DNA of 64,000 nucleotides from Psychrobacter sp. APC 3426 (GTDB lineage Bacteria > Pseudomonadota > Gammaproteobacteria > Pseudomonadales > Moraxellaceae), in contig NZ_JASDCF010000001.1 of NCBI RefSeq assembly GCF_030408035.1, positions 434,001-498,000 of the forward strand. Direction: 5' to 3'. Of the stretch, positions 43,477 to 52,941 are shown in pieces; position 1 is the first letter of the stretch, and each line of letters starts with the position of its first letter. The notes under the pieces are model-generated. The model saw only the letters and a program-made list of their open reading frames with translations. It did no database searches and was not told the DNA's origin. The translations under genes were made by a program, and so were the position numbers.

Positions 43477-44067
43477 GAGCTTAATAAACAACTCACTTCC
43501 CTGCCGTGCAGGATGCGAGTTGTAGCTCGTCTCCATTATTTCAATATCAAAATGAGTTTCAAAACGTTGTTGATACTCATCTCTCGTGCCACCAAAAGGT
43601 GGTTCTTGGCGTCCAAAATCAACATTAAACAACAGACCCATTAATTTACCTTGAGGCTTTAGCAGTGTTGCCATCTGCTTTACATACTCATTACGGCGTG
43701 ACGGATTTATCGCACAAAAAAACGTCTGCTCGAGTATCCAGTCAAACTGATATTGCTCAGGGGATAAGTTAAAAAAGTCCGCGCAAATTAAATGCTCATC
43801 AGGAAAGTCAGGATAGCGCTCAGAGAAATCCTTAATCGGCGCAGGGGCAAAATCAACCAAAGTGACATTGGTAAAACCCTGCTCATGCAGGTAGCCAACT
43901 TCGTAAGCATTACCTGCACCTGGCACCAAAATGGCTTGGTCTTTAGCCGATTCAGGCAATTGGTCAATATAGGCTTTGAGCGGTGGCGATACCTGTCCCA
44001 TATCCCATTGTATGCTTCCAGCCTCATAACGCTGCTGCCAAAATTCGGCTTGATTGACGTTTTCCAT
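43465..44067 (-). CDS. TPMT-family class I methyltransferase
   Basis: 200 aa, an SAM-dependent methyltransferase. The start FWQQRYEAGSIQWDMGQVSPPL, then motif I ILVPGAGNAYEVGYL, then LEQTFFCAINPSRRNEYVK match thiopurine S-methyltransferase-like bacterial proteins that can methylate sulfur, selenium or tellurium compounds. The canonical PGCG reads PGAG here. The substrate cannot be assigned from sequence. It converges on the HD gene with a 12-base overlap. Confidence 0.85.
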   Translation of the reverse strand: MENVNQAEFWQQRYEAGSIQWDMGQVSPPLKAYIDQLPESAKDQAILVPGAGNAYEVGYLHEQGFTNVTLVDFAPAPIKDFSERYPDFPDEHLICADFFNLSPEQYQFDWILEQTFFCAINPSRRNEYVKQMATLLKPQGKLMGLLFNVDFGRQEPPFGGTRDEYQQRFETHFDIEIMETSYNSHPARQGSELFIKLLAK

Positions 44068-44085
44068 ATGACATCCTTGTATATG

Positions 44086-44190
44086 ATACCAAGCCCAAAA
44101 AGTACGATTAGCGGTGTCAAACTCGATTAGTCTACTGGATGTAGTACTTGCACTCGTTTTCCTTGCTACTCATACTTTTGGAAATGGTAT
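44086..44190. repeat. 105-bp MITE-like element, copy 2
   Basis: Inverted relative to copy 1 at 20294-20398 and exactly the same length. It begins ATACCAAGCCCAAAAAGT and ends with CTTTTGGAAATGGTAT. It lies upstream of the methyltransferase gene, 19 bases before its ATG on the minus strand, so it may contribute to its promoter region. Confidence 0.7.
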
Positions 44191-44277
44191 AGTTTCATTT
44201 TAAACGACACGGTTTGTACCGTTATGAATTATCATATCAGTCTTATTACAATTATTTATATTATTTACGTGATACGT

Positions 44278-44865
44278 TCAATCTAACTTTCCGGTCTTAT
44301 TTGCCAGCATATTATGCCAATGTTGATAATCCGGCATTGCTGTCGCCACCGTTTGCCAAAACGCATGGCTATGATTGGCATGATGCAAATGACACAGCTC
44401 GTGGACGATGACGTATTCTGTGCATTCAATAGGGTAAGCAGGTAGATATACGGATAGCCAAATCCGTCGCGCGCGCGTGTTACAACTGCCCCAACGCGTA
44501 TGCATTTTTTTCAGGCGTATCTCATTGGCCTCAGCGCCGACAACTGGTTGCCATTTTTCAAACAGAGAAGGCATGACTTCAGAGAGCTGTTGCCGATAAT
44601 AAGCAATTTTTTCATCATTGTTTAGAGTGATTGATTGCTCTACACCCCATAGCAAAATAGGACTATCGACAGCTGAAGTTTCTGGTGAAGAGGTTTGTTT
44701 ACGCTTATATTGCTCCAAGACTTGCGCGTGATTAGCGATCGCCCAAGGTACGCGGTGGTCGATAGCCTGCGCCATTTGCACAGCGCTAATGGTTTTAGGT
44801 ACTGACACTTTAAGAAGATGTGGCTGCAAGCGAAAATTGATATTTTTAACGCGCTTTTTGGTCAC
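44278..44865 (-). CDS. YgjP-like (DUF45) metal-dependent hydrolase
   Basis: 195 aa from a GTG start. The zinc motif VIVHELCHLHHANHSHAFW (HExxH with a third ligand) is near residue 155, preceded by TRWGSCNTRARRIWL, the conserved stretch of the DUF45/YgjP family (WLM/SprT-like metalloproteases). The frame is open for another 23 codons upstream but has no ATG there. The role is unknown; relatives are predicted proteases. It is downstream of the iron operon, probably separate from it. Confidence 0.82.
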   Translation of the reverse strand: MTKKRVKNINFRLQPHLLKVSVPKTISAVQMAQAIDHRVPWAIANHAQVLEQYKRKQTSSPETSAVDSPILLWGVEQSITLNNDEKIAYYRQQLSEVMPSLFEKWQPVVGAEANEIRLKKMHTRWGSCNTRARRIWLSVYLPAYPIECTEYVIVHELCHLHHANHSHAFWQTVATAMPDYQHWHNMLANKTGKLD

Positions 44866-45088
44866 GTGTAGCTCAATGCCCGCCTGCGCAAGTTGTGCTC
44901 TAACAGTATGTAAACTGATGTCGTATCCCCTTGCTTAGCCGTCATTAGAGTTGAGCCACTATAAAATAAATATAGTGCTACTAGAATAAATTTTTCGTAG
45001 CCTTTGTCCACTAGCTACAGCAAGCAAGCAAAACTTATCTCAGCAGCATTTTATAATGGTTATTCTTTTTTATTTACACTCACCACAG

Positions 45089-46666
45089 TTACAGTGCTTG
45101 CAGATGATTGTCAAAAGACATCTTATGCACCTTACTGTCTTTAATAATGCGCTGAGTTTTCTCAATCTTATCCTGGTTAATTGACCCTGTCGCTGATGTA
45201 TCATTCACCTCTAACGTCGTTAACTGACCTTGTCCATCACTAACGATAAAACCTGAACGCTCACTATTATCTTTTACGTTGCTAGTACGCTGATTAAATA
45301 ACACTGCTGCTCCTGCACAATCTGGCAAACTGACATCATCAATCAATTCTCGAGTGTTTAAGTCATAAATCGCTGCACAGCCGCCAATCGGTGTAGTCAC
45401 ACATAATAGGTTACGTTCGCTATCGACCGCCACACTGGCAATATATTGATGAAAGCGTTGCCATTGATTATTGGGCATAATCAATGGTTTAAAGTCAGAA
45501 TTACCGCGCTTATGCGTCAATACCAACGGCACATTGACATGCTTCTCACCTTGAAACTGAATGCCAATCATTACAGTTCCATCATTATGCATTGCCAAAT
45601 GACGTACGCTCATTTGATTGTGTTCAGGAACAATCTGCTCAAGCAATGAGCCATCATGACGATTCAAGTAAACCAGTGAGGGACGCATGCTGTCTAGGTT
45701 TAGCTCTTCACGAGAAGCTTGCTCGGTCTTAATACCACCATTAGCGATAACCAACGTTTCACTATCTGGGTGCATGATTAGCTCATGCGGACCGATGCCA
45801 TACGAATCATATTCAGCAACTTTTTTATAACCGTCATGAGTATCATAGATACCAATTTTACCGTCTAAATTTATGGTATCATTCTCGGTCACATAGAGCA
45901 ATTTACCATCTAAGCTATAGCAAGCATGACCATAAAAATGGCGATGGTTTGAAGCTTTGATAGCGAACTTTACTTGCCCAGTCGCTGTATCTAGCACCCA
46001 AAACTTCTCGCTTGGACGCCGACCCATCACTACAACATCACGGTTATGATCATTATCGCTCAGCTCATTTAGAACGTTAAAGATAGGCTGTACAACAATA
46101 TCATGCACACGTTCAGACATGGTGGTCTGCCAAACGACTTCCCTATCCGCATCGATACCAACCACACCGAAGTCATTTTCAGGATTACCATCATCATTCA
46201 TTGATGAAATATTTTTTGGCATAGAGGCCACACCACTCACCCAGCAAACTGGGTGCGTTAGCATGGTCGTAGTATGAACGGCGCTGAAGTCGGTAGTGTT
46301 ACTATCGCTACCTTTATCCTCTATAGCGTTATGATACGACTGTTGCCACGCAGCAGCGGCTTGCTGACAGGCATAGCGAAATCGCGTTAACTGCGGCTTA
46401 GATGCTGAGGGCAAATGAGAGCGAATACCAGTCGCATAATCTAACAATCTTGCATCAGGCTGACGCTGCTTACGATACCGATGATGGATACCGACAAGTG
46501 CCGCTGTACCTACTACAGTAGAAAGCGCTGTCAGTGCTGAGGTTGTCAACATCTCATGGCCTAATCGAGTATTGTTTCGATTATTAGACTGTTTGCGTGT
46601 TAGATCTTGTGTCTCAAAAGAATCTTCATTCACTAGCGCTACTGTCTTAGCTTCGGTATTCTGCAT
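45089..46666 (-). CDS. DUF1513 protein of the imelysin iron operon
   Basis: 525 aa. A signal-anchor-like helix (ALTALSTVVGTAALVGI, about residues 43-59) precedes a seven-bladed beta-propeller-like domain of the DUF1513 type (GHACYSLDGKLLYVTEND, YGIGPHELIMHPDSETLVIANGG). The family is normally found beside imelysin and di-haem oxidoreductase genes, as here. Many relatives carry a twin-arginine signal; none is seen, so export may be Sec-dependent. It starts three bases after the second imelysin stop codon and is the last gene of the operon. Confidence 0.85.
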   Translation of the reverse strand: MQNTEAKTVALVNEDSFETQDLTRKQSNNRNNTRLGHEMLTTSALTALSTVVGTAALVGIHHRYRKQRQPDARLLDYATGIRSHLPSASKPQLTRFRYACQQAAAAWQQSYHNAIEDKGSDSNTTDFSAVHTTTMLTHPVCWVSGVASMPKNISSMNDDGNPENDFGVVGIDADREVVWQTTMSERVHDIVVQPIFNVLNELSDNDHNRDVVVMGRRPSEKFWVLDTATGQVKFAIKASNHRHFYGHACYSLDGKLLYVTENDTINLDGKIGIYDTHDGYKKVAEYDSYGIGPHELIMHPDSETLVIANGGIKTEQASREELNLDSMRPSLVYLNRHDGSLLEQIVPEHNQMSVRHLAMHNDGTVMIGIQFQGEKHVNVPLVLTHKRGNSDFKPLIMPNNQWQRFHQYIASVAVDSERNLLCVTTPIGGCAAIYDLNTRELIDDVSLPDCAGAAVLFNQRTSNVKDNSERSGFIVSDGQGQLTTLEVNDTSATGSINQDKIEKTQRIIKDSKVHKMSFDNHLQAL

Positions 46667-46669
46667 GAT

Positions 46670-47818
46670 TTAATCGCCATCAGTACTATTAAAGCCCACA
46701 CGGAGACCGAGTGTCGGAATCAATTGGCGCTTAATGACACGAGTAATGGTGGTTAGATGATCATGTAATTCTTGCTGTGTGGCTTTATCCGCAGTCGCTA
46801 AGTCTTCTGGCATTTGTGCCAGCAGCGTGGTGGCATCAGCAAGTGCGGTGGATAAACTATCAGCCACTTCATTTTTATTATTGCTGCCCAAGATAGCGGT
46901 TAGTTCTGGATCAGTCAGCGCTTGGTTTAGTGTGGCCAATTTGGCATTGATAATATCTCGGCTTTGCCCAGCGGTAGCGGCCGGCAGATGACCTTTGGCC
47001 TTACCCGTTAGGCCCAAAGGCTGGTCTATGGCATTAGACTTCATGGTCTCAACCAACGATAGTAAAGAGTTAAACCATTGGTTCAAACCTCGATCGCTTT
47101 CAGCTGTTTTATCAATCGCTAATAACTCAGTGGCATTCTGCTGCCAGTTGTCTTCGATATTTTTTAGGCGTGTACTTAAGGCGCTACTTGCGCTTATCAC
47201 ATAAGCGCATTGCCCAGCATCCAAGCTGTCATTGGCATATAAAGCTTCTTCTAATCCTGGTACCCCTTGCACGATAGCGCTTTCGTTAGCCAGCTGCTCA
47301 GCGGTCAATGTTGGATTAGCAGCGATTAAATTTGCAACGCCGCTGTGTACCAATCCGCGCTCGTCAGGATAATAATTGATATATAAATTGCTCATACTGG
47401 CAGTTGCAGGGCCGAAATTAATCATTTCTGCATTTGCCCATGCTTGTGCTAACACGAGCCATTGATCGCGCAGCGCTTGTAGTTCATCACCGCTTAATGG
47501 CGCTTGCTGACAATGCTTTTGCGCCAAGTCGTACAATAAACCACTCTGCTTCGCTGCATCCGCATACGCTGGAATCACAATGTCATTTGCTACATGAGTC
47601 AGATAGGCCTTTTCGGTATCTGGGCTAATATCGACGGCGACAATTTTATCTGCACTTACGCTACTACTATCTGCCGCATTAGTAGTTGCGCCATTTTGCG
47701 CAACCTTTTGGCTATCAACCTCTGACGCTTTATTCTCGTCAGCAGGTTTGACGCAGCTGATGAGTAGTCCAGCGCTTAAAGCAGATAGCGCCATTGCTAA
47801 AGCATGATTTATTTTCAT
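46670..47818 (-). CDS. Imelysin family lipoprotein (second imelysin)
   Basis: 382 aa, lipoprotein signal ending LSAGLLISC (Cys near residue 22). The imelysin helical core is visible: QWLVLAQAWANAEMINFGPA, then VQGVPGLEEALYANDS, where the acidic motif replaces the GxHxxE of the first imelysin, and a C-terminal LGLRVGFNSTDGD. Imelysins bind iron or haem-related ligands in periplasmic uptake. The ATG at 47818 gives a proper lipoprotein signal and is preferred to 47869. It is the third gene of the iron operon. Confidence 0.88.
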   Translation of the reverse strand: MKINHALAMALSALSAGLLISCVKPADENKASEVDSQKVAQNGATTNAADSSSVSADKIVAVDISPDTEKAYLTHVANDIVIPAYADAAKQSGLLYDLAQKHCQQAPLSGDELQALRDQWLVLAQAWANAEMINFGPATASMSNLYINYYPDERGLVHSGVANLIAANPTLTAEQLANESAIVQGVPGLEEALYANDSLDAGQCAYVISASSALSTRLKNIEDNWQQNATELLAIDKTAESDRGLNQWFNSLLSLVETMKSNAIDQPLGLTGKAKGHLPAATAGQSRDIINAKLATLNQALTDPELTAILGSNNKNEVADSLSTALADATTLLAQMPEDLATADKATQQELHDHLTTITRVIKRQLIPTLGLRVGFNSTDGD

Positions 47819-47939
47819 AAGGTTCTCGGTATTTATATGAGTAATTATTTTAGTGTTTTGACTGGTCACTTGCTAAGAAGAACAACCTTATTACTACCAG
47901 TTCATTTAACCATTAAGAAATAGATGAATAGCATCGCTT

Positions 47940-49595
47940 TTATAATGATTTTAAGAACGCATTCAATTCAGTACGCCCTTGTTTATCTAACTTTAATACT
48001 TTTTGTTTCTGCTTTTCAGCTTCACCACCGTGCCACAATACCGCTTCCATCAACGTACGTGCTCGACCATCGTGTAAAAACGTTGCTTGCGAATCGACGG
48101 TTTGCGCAAGGCCAATACCCCACAATGCCGGCGTGCGCCATTCATAGGAGTTGGCTAAAAACTCAACTTGCGCATCTTTCGGTGGCAATTTTCCTGCAAT
48201 CGTCCGATCGGCAAGGTCATCGCCCATGTCATGCAATAGCAAATCCGTATAAGGATAAATCACTTGCCCATGCTGCTCAAGATGGTCATCGTCTGTTTTT
48301 GGCAACTGATATCTTGGCGTGTGGCAACTTTGACAGCCTATATCATAAAAACGTTTTTTGCCCGCCAGTACCAGTTTGTCATCAGCATTGCGCCGATGCG
48401 GTACCGCTAAATTACGCGTATAGAACTCTACAAACTTCGCCACTTCATCATTGACTTCAACGGGCGGTTTGCCATTGCCTTGTTCATCAGCGCCAGTCGT
48501 CGCATTCAAGCAAGCCGTTTGCGTCGGCATGCACGATTCATGAGGACGGATGTTTGAGGTCAGTCCCATATCTTCATTAAAAGCACTTTGGTTTTGGGTG
48601 ATAAGCTTGGTTTGCCCTGCTTTCCAGCCAAAACGACCTAAAGCTGTCTCTCCTGTCTGCGGATCCATCACCCAGTTAAATTTACCGCTAATATCGTCAT
48701 TATTTTCGTCATCGCTATCTGCTTGTTTCTTAATAGCTTCATCTGGAATTTGTTCAAGCAAACCAAGCCCAATCATCGGTAATGCCACTCGCGGTGATAC
48801 CATCAGCTCATCATCAAATGCACCATAACCAGGTTTCGTTAAGTGAAAGGTTGGCGCACGCAATGTCTCAACATGACCATCGGCAAAGGTGACTGGTTTC
48901 TCTGTCCAATGCACCGCAATTCTTGCTTCGGCAGGTACGCCTTGAATACCGCGATCTTGCAGCTGACCACCATACATAGGATGAACGACTTTTTCGATAA
49001 GTGAGTTTTTTAATTGCTCTCGCTGCTCATCCGTGGGCGCTGGCATCGCCAGTCGTATCAGCAAGCTGTCGGCATCGTCCTCACTATTCATTGGCGCGTG
49101 ACCACGGCCATCTTTTATATGACAGGATTGACAAGCAGCGACGTTAAATAACGCTCCTAGACCATCACGACTATCGGTACTAGCAGGGGCGACCACCCAC
49201 GGCTGGCGAAAGAAAGCATTACCAATAAAGAAGTTGCCTTTACGCGAGGCAGATACGTTTGAGGAAGGTTTAGAATAACTCTCGGCGCTGGTAATACTAA
49301 TGCCAGTGTCGCCACCTTGCTTAATCTCTTGTGGATCAAATGTGGCCAGCTGCTGCATGGGCACGCCAGCGAGCGCTTCAATGGTTTGCGCACGTTCAGG
49401 CGCTAACGTTTGGGACTTTTCATTATCCGTTACAACGTTCTCGTTATCAGAAGTTCCATCAGCAACATTGTCCGTTGGTTGACAAGCACTGATAGTTATT
49501 GCACCTATAATGGTTAATGCAAGTTTAAACGTTGTACTTTGTAAGCTTAAAGAAATGAAAGGGAAAGCAGAGGATTTGGTATGAATGGAGCTCAT
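47940..49595 (-). CDS. Di-haem oxidoreductase (DHOR, thiol-oxidoreductase-like) lipoprotein
   Basis: 551 aa, exported; the signal ends near ITISACQ (lipobox). Two c-type haem motifs are visible: AACQSCHIKDGRG near residue 158 and GCQSCHTPRYQ near residue 424. The family (DHOR, DUF1111) is a periplasmic di-haem electron-transfer protein that accompanies imelysin in iron uptake. Fold residues including the RPHESCMPTQTAC cysteines are conserved. The 5' leader carries a 15-bp palindrome 14-28 bases before the ATG that is shared with 21277-21291. It is the second gene of the operon. Confidence 0.9.
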   Translation of the reverse strand: MSSIHTKSSAFPFISLSLQSTTFKLALTIIGAITISACQPTDNVADGTSDNENVVTDNEKSQTLAPERAQTIEALAGVPMQQLATFDPQEIKQGGDTGISITSAESYSKPSSNVSASRKGNFFIGNAFFRQPWVVAPASTDSRDGLGALFNVAACQSCHIKDGRGHAPMNSEDDADSLLIRLAMPAPTDEQREQLKNSLIEKVVHPMYGGQLQDRGIQGVPAEARIAVHWTEKPVTFADGHVETLRAPTFHLTKPGYGAFDDELMVSPRVALPMIGLGLLEQIPDEAIKKQADSDDENNDDISGKFNWVMDPQTGETALGRFGWKAGQTKLITQNQSAFNEDMGLTSNIRPHESCMPTQTACLNATTGADEQGNGKPPVEVNDEVAKFVEFYTRNLAVPHRRNADDKLVLAGKKRFYDIGCQSCHTPRYQLPKTDDDHLEQHGQVIYPYTDLLLHDMGDDLADRTIAGKLPPKDAQVEFLANSYEWRTPALWGIGLAQTVDSQATFLHDGRARTLMEAVLWHGGEAEKQKQKVLKLDKQGRTELNAFLKSL

Positions 49596-49608
49596 AGGAG
49601 TTGCCTTA

Positions 49609-49623
49609 GTTCTAGAGTAGAAC
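49609..49623. promoter_or_regulatory. 15-bp palindrome in the DHOR leader
   Basis: GTTCTAGAGTAGAAC has arms GTTCTA/TAGAAC around GAG. It is 14 bases from the DHOR ATG and is the inverted counterpart of 21277-21291. As RNA it could fold into a small hairpin next to the ribosome site; as DNA it could be an operator. Confidence 0.35.
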
Positions 49624-49728
49624 CATTAAAATGGCTTGCTATAACAGTATTTATTTCTTATCAATATAGAGGTATAAAAATTTATCAACGCTATAACTTA
49701 GCGCATTGACCTATTTTATTAAACGTAA

Positions 49729-49757
49729 AAATACGTTGCTAACTGTCGTTAACAACG
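49729..49757 (-). terminator. Attenuator-like terminator between imelysin 1 and DHOR
   Basis: The stem CGTTGCTAAC (49734-49743) pairs with GTTAACAACG (49748-49757), 9 of 10, and on the minus strand is followed by TATTTTTACG. It is about 110 bases past the imelysin stop, inside the 270-bp gap of the operon, and probably reduces readthrough. Confidence 0.6.
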
Positions 49758-49867
49758 CATGTATTATATATAACTTGCACTTCTACAAATATATCTCTCA
49801 TCAGCTTGTAGTGATTTATCAGACATTATTGATAGCATTAAATGGTTCTACCTAAACAGAAACCAGC

Positions 49868-51328
49868 TTAGAACTGAGAACCTGCGTCCGCATCTAGATT
49901 ATCAATACCGACCGCTTTTGCCGCGTTTTCGATACCATCAGTCAGCTGCTGTAAGCTGTTAATACCAGCTTCAATCCAGCCACGACGCGTGTTTTGCTCT
50001 TCAGCAGAGATACCTTCTTTGCTTGCTTGACCAACGGTTGCAATCATCTCATCAATCTTAATATCTTCTTTCTCACCTTTCTCAACGAGCACGTTAAAGG
50101 CATCTTCCACCTTTTTAAAGTCAGCAGCTAACTTATCAGCAGCTTCTTTATGACCTCTATCAACGAGATAGTTTTTGATACCATAGCCACCGACTGTTTT
50201 ACCAGCGACCGTCTTATAACTGCCGTTAAAGACATTCTGAATACCGCGTGCATTGTTAGCATAGCTAAGGTGCGTCAAATCGCTAAAGCATTCATGCTCA
50301 TCTTCAGTAGAGCCAGTGACAAAAGCGACTTGCATACGCTCAGAAGCCAGCTCACCAAGTGCCAAGCTGCCCATCTGGTACATGATTTGACGCAGGCCAT
50401 TGTCATATTTACGCGCTATCAGATCACTACGTAAGGTGTTTTCACTTTCAGGCTGCCACTGGGCTTCCATCGCCGTTAAGTCATCTACCAATAACTGAGT
50501 AGCAGCTGTTAAAAAATCGCCGCGACGCTCGCAAATACTAGCATCTTCATTGACTGTATCACCGCTGGTACATTGTCCTGCTTCGGTTACATAATCAGTC
50601 ACTGGGCGGTTTCCTGCCCCCGCGCTTACGCCATTGGTATCTTGACCCCATAGCATAAACTCAATCGCATGATAGCCAGTGGTCACATTAGCCTCACTTC
50701 CACCAATCTCATTCATCTCTGCTAGTAGCTCAGGTGTAATCTTGCTGGTGTCTTGTTTGATACTACCGACCGTGATGCTATCACTATTGATGATATTGTC
50801 TTGACTGTTGTACTCGCCTTCATAGCTATCGCTGACATAATCAATCAGCGCTTCATCAAGTGGCCACGCGTTCACCTGCCCTTCCCAGCCATCAACACTA
50901 CCGATGGCACGCTCATCGTTGGCAGTAACAAAGCCTTCATCAAAACGGAAAATCTCGGTCTGCGAGTATGGATGACGCGCCGCTTTATAAGCCGCTTTTG
51001 CCGCATCAAGATTAGCTTGCGTTGGCGTTGCTACATAGGTTTCTACTGCTGTTTGCAGTGCTTTAGCCGTCTCTAACGAGTCTTTATAAGCGGCATGTGC
51101 CATGTTTGCATAGCTAATAATTAGTCTGTCAGTATGAGCCTGTTCGGTCGCTGAAAGCTTCGTAGTATCAGTCGCTTCGGTGTTTTGCACTTCTGCCTGT
51201 GTGTCAACGTTAGTGTCAGTATTTTCTTCAGTTTGCTTAGTACAACCTGATACCATCAGCAACCCTGCAAGCGCAGCAGCTAAAGTAGTTGGTAAAATCT
51301 TACGGCTCGTCACTGTAGTAATCGTCAT
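49868..51328 (-). CDS. Imelysin family lipoprotein (first gene of the iron operon)
   Basis: 486 aa, lipoprotein signal ending GLLMVSGC (Cys near residue 28). The imelysin signature GYHAIEFMLWGQ (GxHxxE, the presumed metal site) lies near residue 206, preceded by a long helical domain with AYKAARHPYSQTEIFRFDE. The family includes P. aeruginosa IcmP and cyanobacterial IrpA, implicated in iron acquisition. The ATG at 51328 has GAGGATG just upstream and is preferred to 51352. A perfect Fur box overlaps its promoter, so it is expected to be iron-repressed. Confidence 0.93.
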   Translation of the reverse strand: MTITTVTSRKILPTTLAAALAGLLMVSGCTKQTEENTDTNVDTQAEVQNTEATDTTKLSATEQAHTDRLIISYANMAHAAYKDSLETAKALQTAVETYVATPTQANLDAAKAAYKAARHPYSQTEIFRFDEGFVTANDERAIGSVDGWEGQVNAWPLDEALIDYVSDSYEGEYNSQDNIINSDSITVGSIKQDTSKITPELLAEMNEIGGSEANVTTGYHAIEFMLWGQDTNGVSAGAGNRPVTDYVTEAGQCTSGDTVNEDASICERRGDFLTAATQLLVDDLTAMEAQWQPESENTLRSDLIARKYDNGLRQIMYQMGSLALGELASERMQVAFVTGSTEDEHECFSDLTHLSYANNARGIQNVFNGSYKTVAGKTVGGYGIKNYLVDRGHKEAADKLAADFKKVEDAFNVLVEKGEKEDIKIDEMIATVGQASKEGISAEEQNTRRGWIEAGINSLQQLTDGIENAAKAVGIDNLDADAGSQF

Positions 51329-51411
51329 ACACATCCTCAAAAGATATCGCAAAATAAACAGCAGTCGTCAGTTTCAATTAAAAAACACTGCAGTAGTAGA
51401 ATTATTTTTAA

Positions 51412-51440
51412 ATTATAGAGTTATTGATAATCATTATCAA
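51412..51440 (-). promoter_or_regulatory. Fur-controlled sigma-70 promoter of the imelysin operon
   Basis: On the minus strand the -35 TTGATA (51435-51440) and the consensus -10 TATAAT (51412-51417) have a 17-bp spacer. The -35 is embedded in TTGATAATGATTATCAA, which fits the 7-1-7 Fur consensus (TGATAATnATTATCA) at every defined position. Fur bound there would block RNA polymerase in iron-replete cells. Confidence 0.88.
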
Positions 51441-51564
51441 TATTTAATTTTAATTTAATGTCACTTTTTAGGTGCTTTTACTGCTATAGAATTGAGTTAT
51501 TTGAAAATTTTACAAAGCTATTGAGCTTAATCTATAACATAGCGATATGGTTAATTTAAGACAT

Positions 51565-51592
51565 AAAAAAAAGCCAGCATATCGCTGACTCT
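51565..51592 (-). terminator. Terminator of the OmpA-family gene
   Basis: On the minus strand AGTCAGC (51584-51590) pairs with GCTGGCT (51572-51578, one G-T pair), followed by a T8 run. Confidence 0.7.
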
Positions 51593-51636
51593 TCTTTAAA
51601 AAATGCTTAATGCATTTAACTATATAGAGCTATAGA

Positions 51637-52293
51637 TTAGTTTACGCTCTGTGGTGAGTTGATGGTTAGCTCAACACGGCGGTTTTGCTGACGACCATAG
51701 TCAGTATTATTATCAGCTACTGGGCGTGATTCGCCGTAAGCGACAACGTTGATACGGTTAGAAGCAACACCGCGAGCAGTCAGATAGTTAGCAACTGAGT
51801 AAGCACGGTCACGTGATAGACCCATGTTGTAAGATGCTGCACCTTTGCTATCCGTATGACCTGCAATGTTTACAGTAGTCTGGTTGTACTGATTCATGGT
51901 TGATGCAAGCTTATCAAGCGTTGGCTTGAAAGATGAGCTTAATGTTGCATCATCAAACGAGAAAGTAATATTACCAGGCATGACTAGGTCAATGTTACCT
52001 GTCGTTGGGTTTTGCTCAACAGTTACGCCAGTACCAGCCATTTGTTGCTCAAGTTGACGAGCTTGACGCTCCATGTAATAACCAACGCCAGCACCTAGCG
52101 CCGCACCAATAGCAGCATCACGACCAGTTTTGTCGCCACCAGTTGCTTTAGAAATCGTTGCACCACTAGCTGCACCAACCAAACCACCTAATGCGGCTTT
52201 GTTTAGACGTTGCTGTCCAGTGTTAGGATCTGTTGCACAACCACTAAGTGCTAGACCTGATGCTACTGCTGCAATCATTAATTTGTTACGCAT
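51637..52293 (-). CDS. OmpA-family lipoprotein (YiaD-like)
   Basis: 218 aa. The signal ends ALSGC (Cys near residue 19). A glycine-zipper region follows (GGLVGAASGATISKAT, GAALGAGVGYY), then the OmpA C-terminal peptidoglycan-binding domain with TVNIAGHTDSKGAASYN, LSRDRAYSVANYLTARGV and RRVELTIN. It probably anchors the outer membrane to peptidoglycan. The combination of glycine zipper and OmpA domain is like E. coli YiaD. Monocistronic with a good terminator. Confidence 0.9.
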   Translation of the reverse strand: MRNKLMIAAVASGLALSGCATDPNTGQQRLNKAALGGLVGAASGATISKATGGDKTGRDAAIGAALGAGVGYYMERQARQLEQQMAGTGVTVEQNPTTGNIDLVMPGNITFSFDDATLSSSFKPTLDKLASTMNQYNQTTVNIAGHTDSKGAASYNMGLSRDRAYSVANYLTARGVASNRINVVAYGESRPVADNNTDYGRQQNRRVELTINSPQSVN

Positions 52294-52941
52294 AATATTT
52301 CCTCTTAAATTTAAAATTTATAGATAAATTGTACTTTTTATAAAGATTTTCCATTAATCTTCTTTGGGTGCTTATCTACACTCTTTATTAGTATGGCAAT
52401 TACAATCTAACTATGTGTAATATTTTGTCACACCTATGTATGAAAAGTGCAGAATGATTTTAGAGTGTTGTATAGCGATAATAATGACTTTTTTGATCAT
52501 TATAAAACACCCACAACGACTCAAAGTCCTCGTAATCAAATATTCTCATACTAAGTCATGCCTCATAAGCAATACATCGCGAAACTTAATTACAAGCATG
52601 TATATTTATGCACTTACTGGCTTTAATCATGTAGTACAGGACAACGATTTTTCGACTTGTTATGACAAGTCACGTTTACACTCGTACACTATGGTCGGTT
52701 TCTGCTAAAATTATGCAATTAATATCGGCAGAAGTAAGCTGCATCAGCAGCTTTCATGATAGACAGCTATTTTTATAGGATTCTTAATATTGTCTTAAGA
52801 GGTCTTTGATATCTGCCATTAAGTGGTTATTGTCTACTAAAAACACCAATATACTCATAAAACATATCAATAATATTTGAAGACATCAGCTCCAGTAATG
52901 GATAACTTATATACTCATAAGATTGACTGAAAGGATTGAGC
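52294..52941. other. Intergenic region OmpA gene / acyltransferase gene
   Basis: 648 bp between divergent genes. The 12-mer ATATACTCATAA occurs twice (52849-52860 and 52909-52920), 60 bases apart, just before the acyltransferase ribosome site. The frames here are low-complexity and not called. Confidence 0.35.

Noticed and set aside
47924-48454. 176-aa plus-strand ORF opposite the di-haem oxidoreductase
   Set aside because: A mirror of the real gene, whose haem motifs and signal leave no doubt about the coding strand.
52436-52708. 90-aa ORF in the OmpA/acyltransferase gap
   Set aside because: Composition typical of random AT-rich sequence and no ribosome site.
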